DNA of 64,000 bases from Lasiosphaeris hirsuta. Lineage: Eukaryota > Ascomycota > Sordariomycetes > Sordariales > Lasiosphaeriaceae. This document shows, piece by piece, positions 11,221-21,750 of the stretch; position 1 is the stretch's first letter; every line of letters starts with the position of its first letter. The stretch is from positions 2,852,001 through 2,916,000 of the forward strand of contig JAUKUA010000004.1 in NCBI GenBank assembly GCA_030549175.1. Reading direction: 5' to 3'. Position numbers and translations under genes: made by a program. Below the pieces are notes generated by a model that was not told the DNA's origin, made no database searches, and was given only the letters and a program-made list of their open reading frames with translations.

Positions 11221-11960
11221 GCACCGAGAGTGGTTGAGGGAAGCTAGGTAATAGGGTTATTTGGCGATCTCGACTCAAATCACGTAAATACTAGCAATTG
11301 TGCTGTATTCCATGAAGTAGAGTATATTCGGTGACGAAGAAGAGGAGGGTAGGAATGGCTCCCGGCCAGGCGCAAGATGCAGGCCCAGGTGGGCGCTAGG
11401 GCCGTGAGGAAGCCATTCACTGCCCATCCATCCCCTTATCTATCTACTTATCTACTTGTCTAATCCATCGATACTGTACCCGTATTACTAGGGTGGGATA
11501 GGGTAATAATGTATTACTTTAACCAACACTTACTTGCTATCATGTATGCTCGCTATCTGTAAATAAAGTACAAAGTACTAGATTCTCTCTTCAAACCCTG
11601 AAGCCGGCAAATTATCCCGTTGGATTGGCGTTGAACTCCCGGTACCACACACATGCACAGATCCGGCAACCAGACGACAGAGACAAGCCGGCAAAATGGC
11701 TCGGAGACCGGATAACATATTCAACAGCGCGCCCCTCATAGGCCAGACGCGGCAATCTAGGATATTGCAAATATAGCTAAACGGCCTAGAGGTTGATGAA
11801 TCCATCCAATATGGCTATGTCAGGGCCTCCCAAGACGCGGCTATTGATCCGTCTTAAATAACACCAAGTCTCCCCCTTGTATGCACGGGGACTTTTTCCT
11901 TCTAGAAACCAGTCGTGTTGCATGTGATTGTGGAAGATTCGACAACTCGTCGTTCCGATC
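11221..11960. other. Intergenic, no gene seen
   Basis: Only short frames are present. The region includes a tandem TATCTACTTATCTACTT stretch near 11440 and the promoter of the DUF1996 gene. Confidence 0.5.
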
Positions 11961-13526
11961 ATGTTTCAACCATATGTCCTCGCGCTGTCGGCGCTGCTAG
12001 GCCATGCGGCCGCGCAGACGGGCGCAGAGCTCGACCAGCCCATGTTGGCGGGTGGGCCGAGGGGAGGTCCCGGAGCCATGCTGCGATTCGGCTGTTCTCA
12101 GATCGTCATTGAGCGTTTAGATCCGTGAGTGATTCCCGAAAACCACCAGAGATGCGAACTGATGATGTTAGCCTCGTGGATCCGGGCATCAACCCATCGG
12201 CGCACATGCACCAGATTGTCGGAGGAGTATGCCGCCCCCCTTTTTTCTTTTTCTCCCGACGACAATACTATTTGTTAACACGGTTTTTGATAGGATGCTT
12301 TTAACGCTTCGATGCCGCTTGCAGACATCGCCAAGGAAGCTTCGTGCACGAGTTGCCACTTCAAAGAGGACCTGTCCAACTACTGGACGGCGAACCTCTA
12401 CTTCCGAGCCCGCAATGGCAGTTACAAGCGCGTCCCGCAAGTAGCGAATCAATTCAACGAGGGCGACAATGCCGGAATCACAATCTACTACACCTCGCCC
12501 GGCGCAAACCTGACGACCGCTTTCAAGCCGGTACGTTGACCAGGCATGCCAAAAAAAAAAAAAAAAAAAAAGGGGGGGGGGAGGGGGGGGGGGGGGAGGG
12601 GGAATAACTGTGCTAACTCGAAACTGCAACAGGGCTTCCGCATGCTCACGGGCGACTCGATGCGGCGGACGTCGGAGAACCTGGGCAAGAACATGCAGCA
12701 GTGCTACCGGTGCTACCAGAGCCCCAACTTTGGCGGCAGCATGTACTCACCCTGCATGGACCCCAAGTGGGACACCGACCACTTCCCTACGCAGCCGTGC
12801 CCGGGCGGCATCCGTTCCAACATCAACTTCCCCATGTGCGCCTCCTACAACTCTGTCAATGCACAAGAAAACAGGTACTGACCACTTGCCAGATGCTGGG
12901 ACGGCAAGAACCTCGACACCCCGAACCACCGCGACCACGTCGCCCACCCGGTGGGAGGGGCCCCCTCGTTTTCCGTCGTCAGCGGCAAATGTCCTGCGAG
13001 CCACCCGGTCAAGATCCCGCAAATCATGTTGGAGGTCGTGTGGGATACTTCAGGGTTCGCCAACAAGGACGACTGGCCCGAGGACGGCAGCCAGCCGCTC
13101 GTCTTGTCGAGTGGAGATATGTAAGCCTACAGAGATCCGACAGTCTAAAGTGGTGGGGAGTATTGTCGCTAATACCTGCAAGAACTGGATACGGCCAGCA
13201 CGCTGACTATGTCTTTGGTTGGTGCCCCCTTTTCTCGCCCCTTTTTCTAGCCGCACTTGGGGGGCTTGGCCTGTTACTAACCAAACACGCACAGGTTGGG
13301 AGGGCGACTCGCTCCAGAAGGCCATGGACAACCGCTGCTACCTGCGTAACTGCACACTTCTCACCGAGCTGTCACCCAAGGTCAAGAATAAGTGCACTGT
13401 TCCTACCGCTGCTCAGGAAAAGTTTCATCTTGATGAGTGTATGTTCCACCCGCTGCTAGATGGGAACAATAAACGCTGACCGATATAGGGCTTCCCGAAC
13501 TTCCGGGCGGAGGAAGTGGAATTTGA
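11961..13526 (+). CDS. Secreted DUF1996-domain protein
   Basis: Eight exons are inferred: 11961-12124, 12172-12226, 12294-12530, 12633-12874, 12893-13120, 13183-13217, 13295-13438 and 13489-13526, giving 380 residues. The ATG at 11961 starts a signal peptide (MFQPYVLALSALLGHAAAQ). Family blocks appear in order: CSQIVIERLDPLVDPGINPS, AHMHQIVGG, ASCTSCHFKEDLSNYWTANL, GFRMLTGDS, the CYRCYQ region, CWDGKNLDTPNHRDHVA, GYGQHADYVFGWEGDSLQ, and a short C-terminus ending LPELPGGGSGI. DUF1996 proteins are secreted fungal proteins of unknown activity with conserved Cys, His and Asp residues. Every join is supported by frame and family continuity. Intron 3 carries a 52-nt polypurine tract. The exon-5 donor join (GDI) is the least certain. 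Confidence 0.9.
12551..12602 (+). repeat. Polypurine tract (A21 G10 A G14 A G5) inside an intron
   Basis: This is an uninterrupted purine run in intron 3 of the DUF1996 gene, on the sense strand, between the donor at 12531 and the acceptor at 12632. Confidence 0.95.
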
Positions 13527-13723
13527 GAGGCTCAGAAGCCAGTGATAGAAATGAAGAGCAAATTGTAAAGACACCCGGCCGCAGAACTTGGTCTCTAGAC
13601 CCATGAAGCGCAATAATGCTCATAAGATGCGAGACAGCTGTATTGGGTATATCAGATAAGATCCTATATCTCGTGTGATTAAATCGCTAAACCAAACTCA
13701 AAAAACGGGTCGGCTCCTGTTCA

Positions 13724-15465
13724 TTACAGACTCTTGAGAAGCTTTTGCCACAGAGTCAACTTGGCCTGGCCATTGGCGTCAAGCTTGGGCACCTTGGCCT
13801 CGTCCAAATCCTTCCGCCGACCCGACAGAAGATCGATCTCGTGGACCTTCCACAGCCTCGTCTTGAAGACGAACTTGTAGACAAAGTATATGATGGGGAA
13901 AAGCGGCAGCAAGATGTAGGCATCGACAAAGTCACCGGCGGAGAAGGGCGCGAGCGAGGCCCAGCCCTGGACGAAGGCGAGGAAGATGTTGGCGCCCAGA
14001 CCAAAGTAGGCGTTGTAGGGATACCACAGCGACACGAACGGCAGATCCTTCTCGCTGTGGCCCTGGGCCTTCCAGGCTGTCCTGAAGCGGATGTGGATGA
14101 AGCTGATGGCGCCCCAGACCAAAAAGGTCGAGACACCACTGAGGTTGACGATGTAGCCGTAGGCCTTGCTGGCGCCGGTGCTGACGTTCATCATGCTGAG
14201 GGCGCCGCAAAGGTTGGTGAAGACGATGGCGGGAATGGGCACGCCGCGCTTGTCGGTCCATCCAAGGAACTTGGGGGCCTTCTTGTTCTGGGCCATGAAG
14301 AGCAGCGTACGACTGCCGATGTAGATGGAACTGTTGACGGCGCTCAAGCAGGTGATGAAGATGAAAGCGTTGATCAGGTGAACGCCGTTCTCCCAGCCGG
14401 CGTTCTGGAGGGCCACCGTCATGGGGCTTCGCAGGGCACGGCTGGAGCCACCAATGAGGCCAGGGGCGTTTGAGGGGCAGGTGAGGCCGAAGAAGAAGGC
14501 ACTGCCCATGTAGACAAAGACAATGCGGATGAAGACCTGGCGGATGGCAAGGGGGACAGCAACGCCCGGGTTCTTGGTCTCGGTGGCGGCGACAGCGACG
14601 GACTCGACGCCGGCGTAAAAGGTGCTGCAAAAGACAAAGACGGAGGCAACGCCCCTGAATCCGTCGGCGAATGCGCCCGGATCACGCCAGTATGAAGTGC
14701 CGATGGCGGGAGCTCCGTGAACACCTCCAGCCGCATATCTGGGCGCGCGTTAGCTGTGGGGTCCAAGTAGACGGCTGCGGTGAGCGGCACTTACACAATG
14801 CTGAAGAGGAAGTAGGCAACCAGGCCAATGAGCTTGATGAGAGCTAGCCAGAACTCGGCCTCGCCGAATGTTTCAACACCGAGCAATTGGAATCCAAGAA
14901 AGGCAAACTTGGCGTCGAGTTAGCCCGTGGTCATGGAATTCAATGCAGATCAGCGTACCCAAAAGATTAGGAAGTAGCCATATTGCGGCACCTTGGGACT
15001 CCAAAACACCATGACGCTCGAGATGACATTGTACTCGTTGGCCAGCACGCAGAACCAGATGATGAAGTAGTTCCACCCAACAGCGACGCCAAAGGCCTTG
15101 TCGACAAAGCGGTCGGCCAGGTCTGTGAAGGCGCCTCCACTCGGGTATAGGGTGGTGAGCTCTCCCAAGCTCTGCATGATGGAGAAGGCGAGGATGCCGA
15201 TAACACCGAAGCCGATGATGAGCGAGGCGGGGCCGCCGTTGGAGAGGGCACCGCCGGAGCCGACGAGGAGGCCGGGGCCGATAATGCCCGCGAGGGCCAT
15301 CATGGATAAGTGGCGCGTCTTGAGACCGCGCTTGACACCGCTGTGCGGGTCAATGGCGCGGAAGTCGCCCGTGTCATCGGAACCCGAGCCGGTGGCTTCG
15401 CGGTCATCGCCCGACACGACGAGGTCATCCTTCTGGTCGCCAAACTTGCGCTCCGGGAGAGACAT
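13724..15465 (-). CDS. Amino-acid permease (APC superfamily, YAT-like)
   Basis: Three exons, 15465-14959, 14907-14795 and 14738-13724, give 544 residues. The start MSLPERKFGDQKDD precedes a hydrophilic cytosolic N-terminus. Residues about 48-80 carry the fungal permease signature (GLKTRHLSMMALAGIIGPGL then LLVGSGGAL), the first transmembrane segment. About 12 hydrophobic segments follow, with the conserved GVESVAVAATETKNP block in the middle and a short charged tail after the last helix (VHEIDLLSGRRKDLDE). It should be a plasma-membrane proton-coupled amino-acid importer; the substrate cannot be read from sequence. The intron joins (W|F, V, and GT|A giving VYAAGG) keep the frame. A Gly-rich motif in helix 1 typical of substrate binding is intact, so it looks functional. 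Confidence 0.93.
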
Positions 15466-16623
15466 GCCGGGTTCAAAAAGAGGATAAGTTGCGATCCAAG
15501 ATATCGAAAATCCAAAGCTCAATGCCAAACAAAACAAACAAGCAGGTGGTAGTCGCGGGGTCCACGACAGCTGAGGGGGGTGGGTGATCGGCAGGTATAT
15601 GTGCAGAGCAGAGAGGAAAGCGCGGTGCAGAGTGTGCAGCACCAAGAAGTTTCAACAAATCATGCAGAAGAAACCCCACCACAAATCTTGTCTCCCGCTC
15701 CCACAACCCAGCGGCACCAGTAGCGGCATGCTGGGATTTTATCAAAGGGTCCATCCAGTCCATGGGCCATGGGGCCAACTCTGGCCCGCGCTGGCCAGCT
15801 CTTGCCGTATCTTCATCTCTGGGCGACTTCACGGCAGCAGCGACCTGTATGGGGCCGCATCTGGCATCGCTCGCCGCTGCTGGGCCAAGCGGCACGCGAC
15901 TTTTGACGTTGATTGGCCCGTCGATAGCTCCCGGATGGCTCTTGCGGGAGGGCCGCAGCGTGGCGCTAACATTTTCTCGCACAAAACCAAAGACGCCCTG
16001 TTAGCGCCTCCGGCCTGTCACCACCGCCGCCATGAATCGCGCCATCGGCCGGCGGGGGTCGGGACACAGGCAGGACCCGGGGTAGGCGACTCCCAGCCCA
16101 CCTCATTGGCCTGCCAAGCTGTGCATCCCACGCATCCTCAGCAACATCCACGACATTTCAGCAGCGAGCACCTCGCACGTGCGAATGCACTCGACCTTTG
16201 GTGACCTAATAAGATCCACCCATGGCGGCACCGTCGTCTTGCCCCGTCTCGCCTCTCCCGAGCTGAATCCTGTCAGACGCAGAGGTTAAAGGATGCAGCA
16301 ATGCAGGGCCCGCTCCGTCCAGTGTGTCGGGACCCGGCACCCACCCATGCCGAAGGTTGTCTACGGCCCCGACGCGTCTGAATGCGGTGCCGGGCCGTCT
16401 TCTGGGCTCGGGTTTCATCCGACCGTCGGTGCTAGTTGTTCCTGCCGAGATCGGATTCTGCTTGGGATTATCGCGAGTCGCGCGTGTCGAATCAACAACG
16501 TCATAGCTCGTAACAAGACCGTGACACTATTGAAGGAGCCAATTCGGCACGACGTCAACGATAATGAAAGCAAATCGAGTCTAGAGCAAAGTGAAATCAG
16601 CGTAGGATTAAATTAGGTACCTT
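15466..16623. other. Divergent intergenic region
   Basis: This is the upstream region shared by the permease (minus) and the next gene (plus). Frames up to 206 codons are open on both strands but show no domain. AGGTACCT occurs at 16615-16622, immediately upstream of the next ATG. Confidence 0.5.
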
Positions 16624-17539
16624 ATGCCGAGTTTTGCAAACAAGATTGCCTCTCCTCCTCACGGCCCCTATCGCCAACAAGCGTTTTCCCAGCAAGTTCC
16701 CGCACACCCGATTCAACACCCCCACTCGACCCATCACGTCACGTCACCACCAATGGCCAGCACCATGTCTGCCTCGCAGGGCCAGCCCACTGCCGACTCG
16801 GGCAAAGTCAACTTCCCGACCGACTCGAGCCTTCCCGGCGAGCACTTTGAGATACGGCAGACTCACCCGACCGGCGACTACATGCCGGACCCGGCCAAGT
16901 CGCTGCCCGTGTCGCCCGCCCGCCAGGCCCTCATTGATGATATCATTGCCCTGTACGAGATGAAGCCGACGGTGGAGCGCGTGAAGCGGTACACGCCCGA
17001 CTGCGTCTACAACGACCAGTTTGTGTATGCCAACGACCGATACAAGATGGCGGGCCAGTGGTTCGCCTTGCCCAAGCTGTTCAAGGCGGCCAAGAGCCAC
17101 GGGTACCAGGTCGTGACAAATGATCGGGACCTAATCCAGTTCCGGCACGAAGAGGTGAGCAGTGACCGCGCGACTGCACCGCTCGGCCCAGCCCATTACG
17201 TGTGACCATGACTGACGCCCCCAGGAATGGCACTTCAAACTCATCCCCAAGGTCGCCACCATCAACGCGCTCGTATCGCTCTCGCTCGACCCAGCCTCGA
17301 TCGACACCGACTTCATCCGCGTCAAGTACCACAAGGACCAGGCCAACGACAAGGACTACAGCAACGAAGGTCTGGGTGCCACATTCAAAAAGTGGCAGGC
17401 CGACAACGTGTCCAAGCACTTGATGGACAGTGATCCCCATGTCGAGGCCTTCAGGGCCGAGGAAAATGCCGGCAAGACCGAGCGTCAAAAGTATGGTACG
17501 GGTAATAAGGAAGGGGACGCACCCGTGAAGGATCTGTAA
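16624..17539 (+). CDS. Conserved fungal protein, probably NTF2/SnoaL-like fold
   Basis: Two exons, 16624-17154 and 17225-17539, give 281 residues; GAAGAG|GTGAGC to CAG|GAATGG joins HEE to EWHFKLIP in frame. The ordered part begins around residue 95 with SPARQALIDDIIALYEMKPT and continues VERVKRYTPDCVYNDQFVYA. This helix followed by a strand with Tyr/Asp/Asn is the usual layout of an NTF2-like cone fold, and later strands (EWHFKLIPKVATINALVSLS) fit it. The first 45 residues are Pro/His/Gln-rich, so the in-frame ATG at 16753 (MASTMSASQG) may be the real start. The function is unknown; the fold assignment is my inference. Confidence 0.82.
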
Positions 17540-18445
17540 TTGTAATGGTATCATTGACAAACGCATTTCGTGCAATATTGACACTCGTTTCATTTGGGCC
17601 CGAGCGGCATGTTGTCGAATCTGTGCTTTCAGTCATCGGACAGGCGATGCACGCCAAGTCGAGTTAAAAAAACAGAATAGAGCACTGACAGACACTAACA
17701 CCAAGCGCCATTGTCGGGTTCTCTCCCTCTTCTGGGAATTTCGGTTTGGGGACTAGGAAGGGTCGACCTCAAGCACGGTGCGTGGGGTGGTTAGGCAGGT
17801 GCAGCCTCCGGCCCGCAAAAAAGCGGCTGGCTGGCTGATTTACAAATTCATGTCGGATCGAATTGCGCTTTTGCTGCACCAATCAACGAGACTCCCAATC
17901 AACTGGCAGAAGGCTTAAGATGCCCCTGCCGACGGGACTAAGACAGCTAGCTCCCTTCTATCTCTTGAAGGTGGGTTGACCGTTGCCATTGCTGTTGCCG
18001 TTGCAAACTGCTCGCGGTCCCCGGTGTTTCTCTCTTGCCTCAACAACAGCGTCGGAGAAGAATGGACGTCGGTTTGCCAATGCACACCTAGTTCCTCTTG
18101 TCTCGCCACCCCCGCAAGACCCACTGCGTCAAGTATGCAAGCGCAAAGTCCCGATATTCGGGAGCCCCTCAAAAAGCGAATCATCGAGCTGCATCACTGA
18201 GAACCAACCTCTCCAACGAGCAGTTGAGATTTTAAAGCCCGCGCATGGCTTTGAAGCGACGCAAGTGACCTGCGCCGCCAAGACTTCCCAGTTCACAGCC
18301 AACACATTTTGTCTCAAGTATCTAGAGCTTGGCGAGTAGGGCTTAGACAAGAACGTCAAGAAAATTGATATGGGCTTCATCATCTAGTCGACACTCGAGA
18401 CAAGAGGAAGCCGTTTTTTAAGATAATGGTTGGAGATCAACGAGC
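17540..18445. other. Intergenic, no gene seen
   Basis: Short overlapping frames only (17915-18184 minus, 17976-18339 plus) with no splice-consistent protein. Confidence 0.5.
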
Positions 18446-19690
18446 TTACCCATGACCTCGCTGCTCTTTCCGCACGACTTCCAAGAGCTCCGCCACACCG
18501 TCCAGCCACTTCAAGTTCTTCTCCTTAACGTCCTCGATAGTTTTATCCGTTATCCTTGCTCCACGGGCGACTAGCATCTCAATGATCTGCCTGTGCTTAT
18601 TATTCCTGCCGTACACGCTAAGCATAGTCAAGCCCAACACACTTCTTCCCTGAGAGTCAACCAACTCAGGGCTCGCCCCGTGTTCGAGTAGATACTCCAC
18701 TACGTTCAGCCTACACCTCTCCACGGATGCGAGCAGCGCAGTTCTATTTTGGTGGCCTCCCGGACAGTCAACCGTGACATCACAGCTCTCGACCAGATAT
18801 CGCACGCCGTCGACGTTCCCCTCCTCAGCGGCAGCGATGAACAACCATCCCTTCCAATCCCCAGGGATCTCGCGCGGCAGGGAGTTCTCTCGAAGGTGCT
18901 TGAGAACCGCGTTCGAGTTGTCCCTCCAGGCACTGTTGAACCCCAGCTTGGCTCTCGCCGCCACCATGGCCGGAGAGAAAGCAGCGGGGCCCGTCTGGCG
19001 GAGGCAGACGAGGGCCTCCCGACCCATGGCCGAGATGTGGACAAATCTAGGATCCTGACCGTAGTCGAGACGCGGGAAGACAATCCATTTTCAGGATGTC
19101 GGCCAACTCCGTGGACGGCATCTTGGCAAGGAACCGGACAGACTCCTCATCTGGTCGCCCCACGGCCTGGAGAAGAAGCAAGATTTTCGATGTTGCATGG
19201 CCCTTAATCCAGCTGTTGAGCCCGTCCGCAGTAAAGCGTCCGAGGAGAAGCTTGGTGTCCTCAAGGCCTTGCTGCACCCCTGGGGCTTGTCCGACTGCCC
19301 ACAGTAGCTCATCTCGACGACGGGCGAGGACTTCAAGAAGCCGGTGCTGTTTTACGCAGAGCTTGGTAAGACCTCCATCCCAGATCACTTGCGGAAGGCG
19401 GTATGGGTCGCTTTAGGAGGATAATGCGCCCGAGGCTCCCACGCCGCTAATCGTGTACGTGTAGAGGTCGAACGGCGTCATGTCAAGAATGTCCCCCCAC
19501 AAAAGATCGGCCCCGTTTGTTCGCCATGCTCTTGTAAAAGGGCGTGCTACTCGCAGCGACATCATGGGCATGCTCAATGACATTCTCTGAGGCGTATGAG
19601 AAGAATAGCACCATGTCTCTAATTGCGTCGTAGTCCGGGTCTGCCTCTGGCTCAGCACTACTGGCACTATCAACTTCGTCGATTTGGCCT
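18446..19690 (-). pseudogene. Ankyrin-like protein gene broken by frameshifts
   Basis: Protein-like sequence moves between frames. From the 5' side: PDYDAIRDMVLFFSYASENV then TPFYKSMANKRGRS in one frame; GADLLWGDILDMTPFDLYTY in a second, reaching a TAA at 19413-19415; the same frame resumes (YRLPQVIWDGG to LADILKM) to about 19080; then a third frame reads RLDYGQDPRFVHISAMGREA and an ankyrin-type region (TALLASVERCRLNVVEYLLEHGASPELV) to the stop at 18446. The TAA could fall inside an intron (GTACAC donor near 19460, CTAA branch point, AAG acceptor), but the changes near 19500 and 19080 have no obvious intron. I read this as a decayed ankyrin-repeat gene; indel errors near short homopolymers are the alternative. 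Only the last 193 codons form one clean ORF (18446-19027). Confidence 0.6.
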
Positions 19691-19714
19691 CGTGGCGCTG
19701 GTTACCGCCTTGGA

Positions 19715-20140
19715 GGTAGCGGCGGCACGAACTCCTGTGAGATTTCGAGTAGTGTGCGGTTGTTCTGGGTCAAGCTTGAGAGTAAGTCCCTCCTTTCTAG
19801 AAACCTGGCAATGCTATTCAAAGCAGCGCCAAAGTCAGCGATCGAGGCACCGTGATAGGGAGTCCCAAAGAAGACCTAAACCCCAGTCAATTTGGTTTTT
19901 TAACTCTGTCGCAAGACCGATCTGTGGCGGTACTCACACAAGTCCAACTGTGTTTCTCAAAATATCACTATATGTGTCGCCGACGCGGGCTATCAATAGG
20001 TCCTAGCAGTGTTTAGCCAACTTCACACACTGCAATAACAGGATACCGCTAACTATACCTTCTTCGCGACGATGCCCCCGAGACTGTGTGGCACACCAAG
20101 ACAAGCGGCCTACCAAGCTCCTATCAGTGAGGCATCAGCA
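19715..20140 (-). pseudogene. Serine-esterase (DUF676-like) module relic of a fungal NLR
   Basis: On the minus strand three exon-like blocks join through clean splice sites: LGGIVAKK|GTATAG; AG|DLLIARVGDTYSDILRNTVGL|GTGTGA at 19940; and AG|VFFGTPYHGASIADFGAAL (from 19875) continuing NSIARFLERRDLLSS and LTQNNRTLLEISQEFV to a TAA at about 19717. This is the alpha/beta-hydrolase found at the N-terminus of many fungal STAND/NLR proteins. The nucleophile elbow should read VCHSLGG, but the block VLVCH and the block SLGG are in different frames because of two extra bases in CACACAGT near 20083. No NB-ARC or repeat domain follows. It is therefore a relic, unless the 2-nt change is an error. Confidence 0.65.
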
Positions 20141-20462
20141 AACCGCACGCCCACATAAAAAGCTGCTAGGCCTGTCTGACGCATGCCGGCTTGGATTGTC
20201 CAATCCGTAAGAGGTTAGTAAATGAACTAGGTCTGTATTCATTGGCTGATTGATTCATGACAATCGATCCTATGTGCCCGCATTTTCACGCATTTCCTGC
20301 CGCTTTCATTCACACCCACATTTAGAATACTGTCCTGGGCTGCGGGCACCACGCTTGGTAGCGAAATCTCAACATTGTTCCCCACAGCAAACTATTAAAG
20401 ATACGGGAGCGACTGGATGAGGTATCTTAGCTAAGGCACCGACAGAAAATGCCTCGTCTCTT
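20141..20462. other. Intergenic between convergent relics and the BTB gene
   Basis: No gene is seen. It may include decayed 5' parts of the esterase relic. Confidence 0.4.
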
Positions 20463-21167
20463 TCATTCTCTCCCCTTTTTGTGTTTGGACATCAGGGGTG
20501 CCGGCAGAGCCCCTGACATCCCAGTAATATCCTTGGTTTCATATTCCTGTGAGAGACTCGGATCGTATGGCATTGCAAACCTAGTGACGGAGTCAAGAAG
20601 TCGGTCTTGCGACTCGGAGGTGATGTACCCAAGCAACATGGGACGTGTTCTTATCTCGTCCAGACGGTTGATTGCTCCCAGAGTTTCGGTTAGGTCCCGC
20701 GACGACGAGGATCTAGACCTGCCCTTTCCCTTCACGCTCGCCTCCTTCCCCCTTCCTACCTTGCCAAGCGAACTGCCACCCTCACTTTCCGAGTCATCCA
20801 CGGTCATGGCCTCTTTGGGAGTTGCGCCGTCAAAGACAAAGACATCGCGGTAGAGTCTACGGACGTATGCCTCAAACTCGACCGGGTCGAGTTCAGGAAG
20901 GTCAATGGCGCCCTCGTAGTCTTGGGCATACATGTAAGTTGCGAATAGTCTCGACATGTAGTCGGAATTGTAGCCGTCGAGGCTGATGGAGTGGAGTAGG
21001 TTTTCGTGGACAAGCCATTCGACCCTGTCCTTGCCGACGTAGATGGTCGCAACACGATGTCCCAGCATTCTGGCACTGACTGTTAGATACACGGCTGCCT
21101 TGGAGGTCTAGGATACATACTCGTTGAACCTACAGGTCACTGCTATCTTTTTCTGAGGAGCCGCCAT
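20463..21167 (-). CDS. BTB/POZ-domain protein
   Basis: Two exons, 21167-21121 and 21069-20463, give 217 residues. Exon 1 encodes MAAPQKKIAVTCRFNE, and the acceptor CAG|A at 21070 joins it to MLGHRVATIYVGKDRVEWLV. The core VEWLVHENLLHSISLDGYNS corresponds to the fungal BTB pattern in which a strand is followed by 'h..lL...S.yF'. The acidic LPELDPVEFEAYVRRLYRD is the helix that follows. The C-terminal half is Ser/Arg/Lys-rich, with a probable disordered stretch around residues 115-145. Such small fungal BTB proteins are often adaptors (for example for cullin-3), but no partner can be inferred here. The gene is intact and lies among recognition-gene relics. Confidence 0.82.
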
Positions 21168-21750
21168 CTTTGCAACTGAGATTTGGTTTCTTGACTCTTC
21201 CCGTGTCTCCAACAGAAGATTGAGGGCGTCTCCTCTGCTTAAATAGGCAGCACAAAAATCACGGTGAGAAGCCCATTACAAATTCAATTTTTCGCCTCCG
21301 AGAACCCACTGTGTAACTAGGGTGTCAAGTCACCCGCGTTGTTTACGTCGGGTAAGCCACTCTCCTACCTGCTTCTAATTTCAAGCTAGAGCATGATAGC
21401 GCCAACTGAGCTACCCGAGGCTGTTTGACAATCCAGGGTACCTCGACGGTTGTGTCACCTCAAGAGTTCCCTGCAACCAAGCTGCTGGTCTTGCAATACG
21501 CCCACACACGAGAATGATGTTTGGCATTTTACGCCCATATCATGTGAAATCAAGCAGCAAGAAAGAAAGGACTCGACCCAAATTTGGCATGTCTCACAAT
21601 GCGTTGCAAAACTTGTGGAAGCAACCACATCGAACCACTGAAATTGAAACCTCGCTGAGAATCTCTAACCTCGAGAACTGTTTTACTTGTGTGTACCACA
21701 CTTGGGACAAACCTTGATCAACTAGAACGTGGTTGCAACATCACTAACCC
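21168..21750. other. Intergenic with a tRNA-like A-box relic
   Basis: No gene is seen. On the minus strand around 21401-21420 GGGTAGCTCAGTTGG matches a tRNA D-arm/A-box, and CGGGTA pairs with TACCCG about 65 nt downstream, but no complete cloverleaf forms. Confidence 0.4.
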
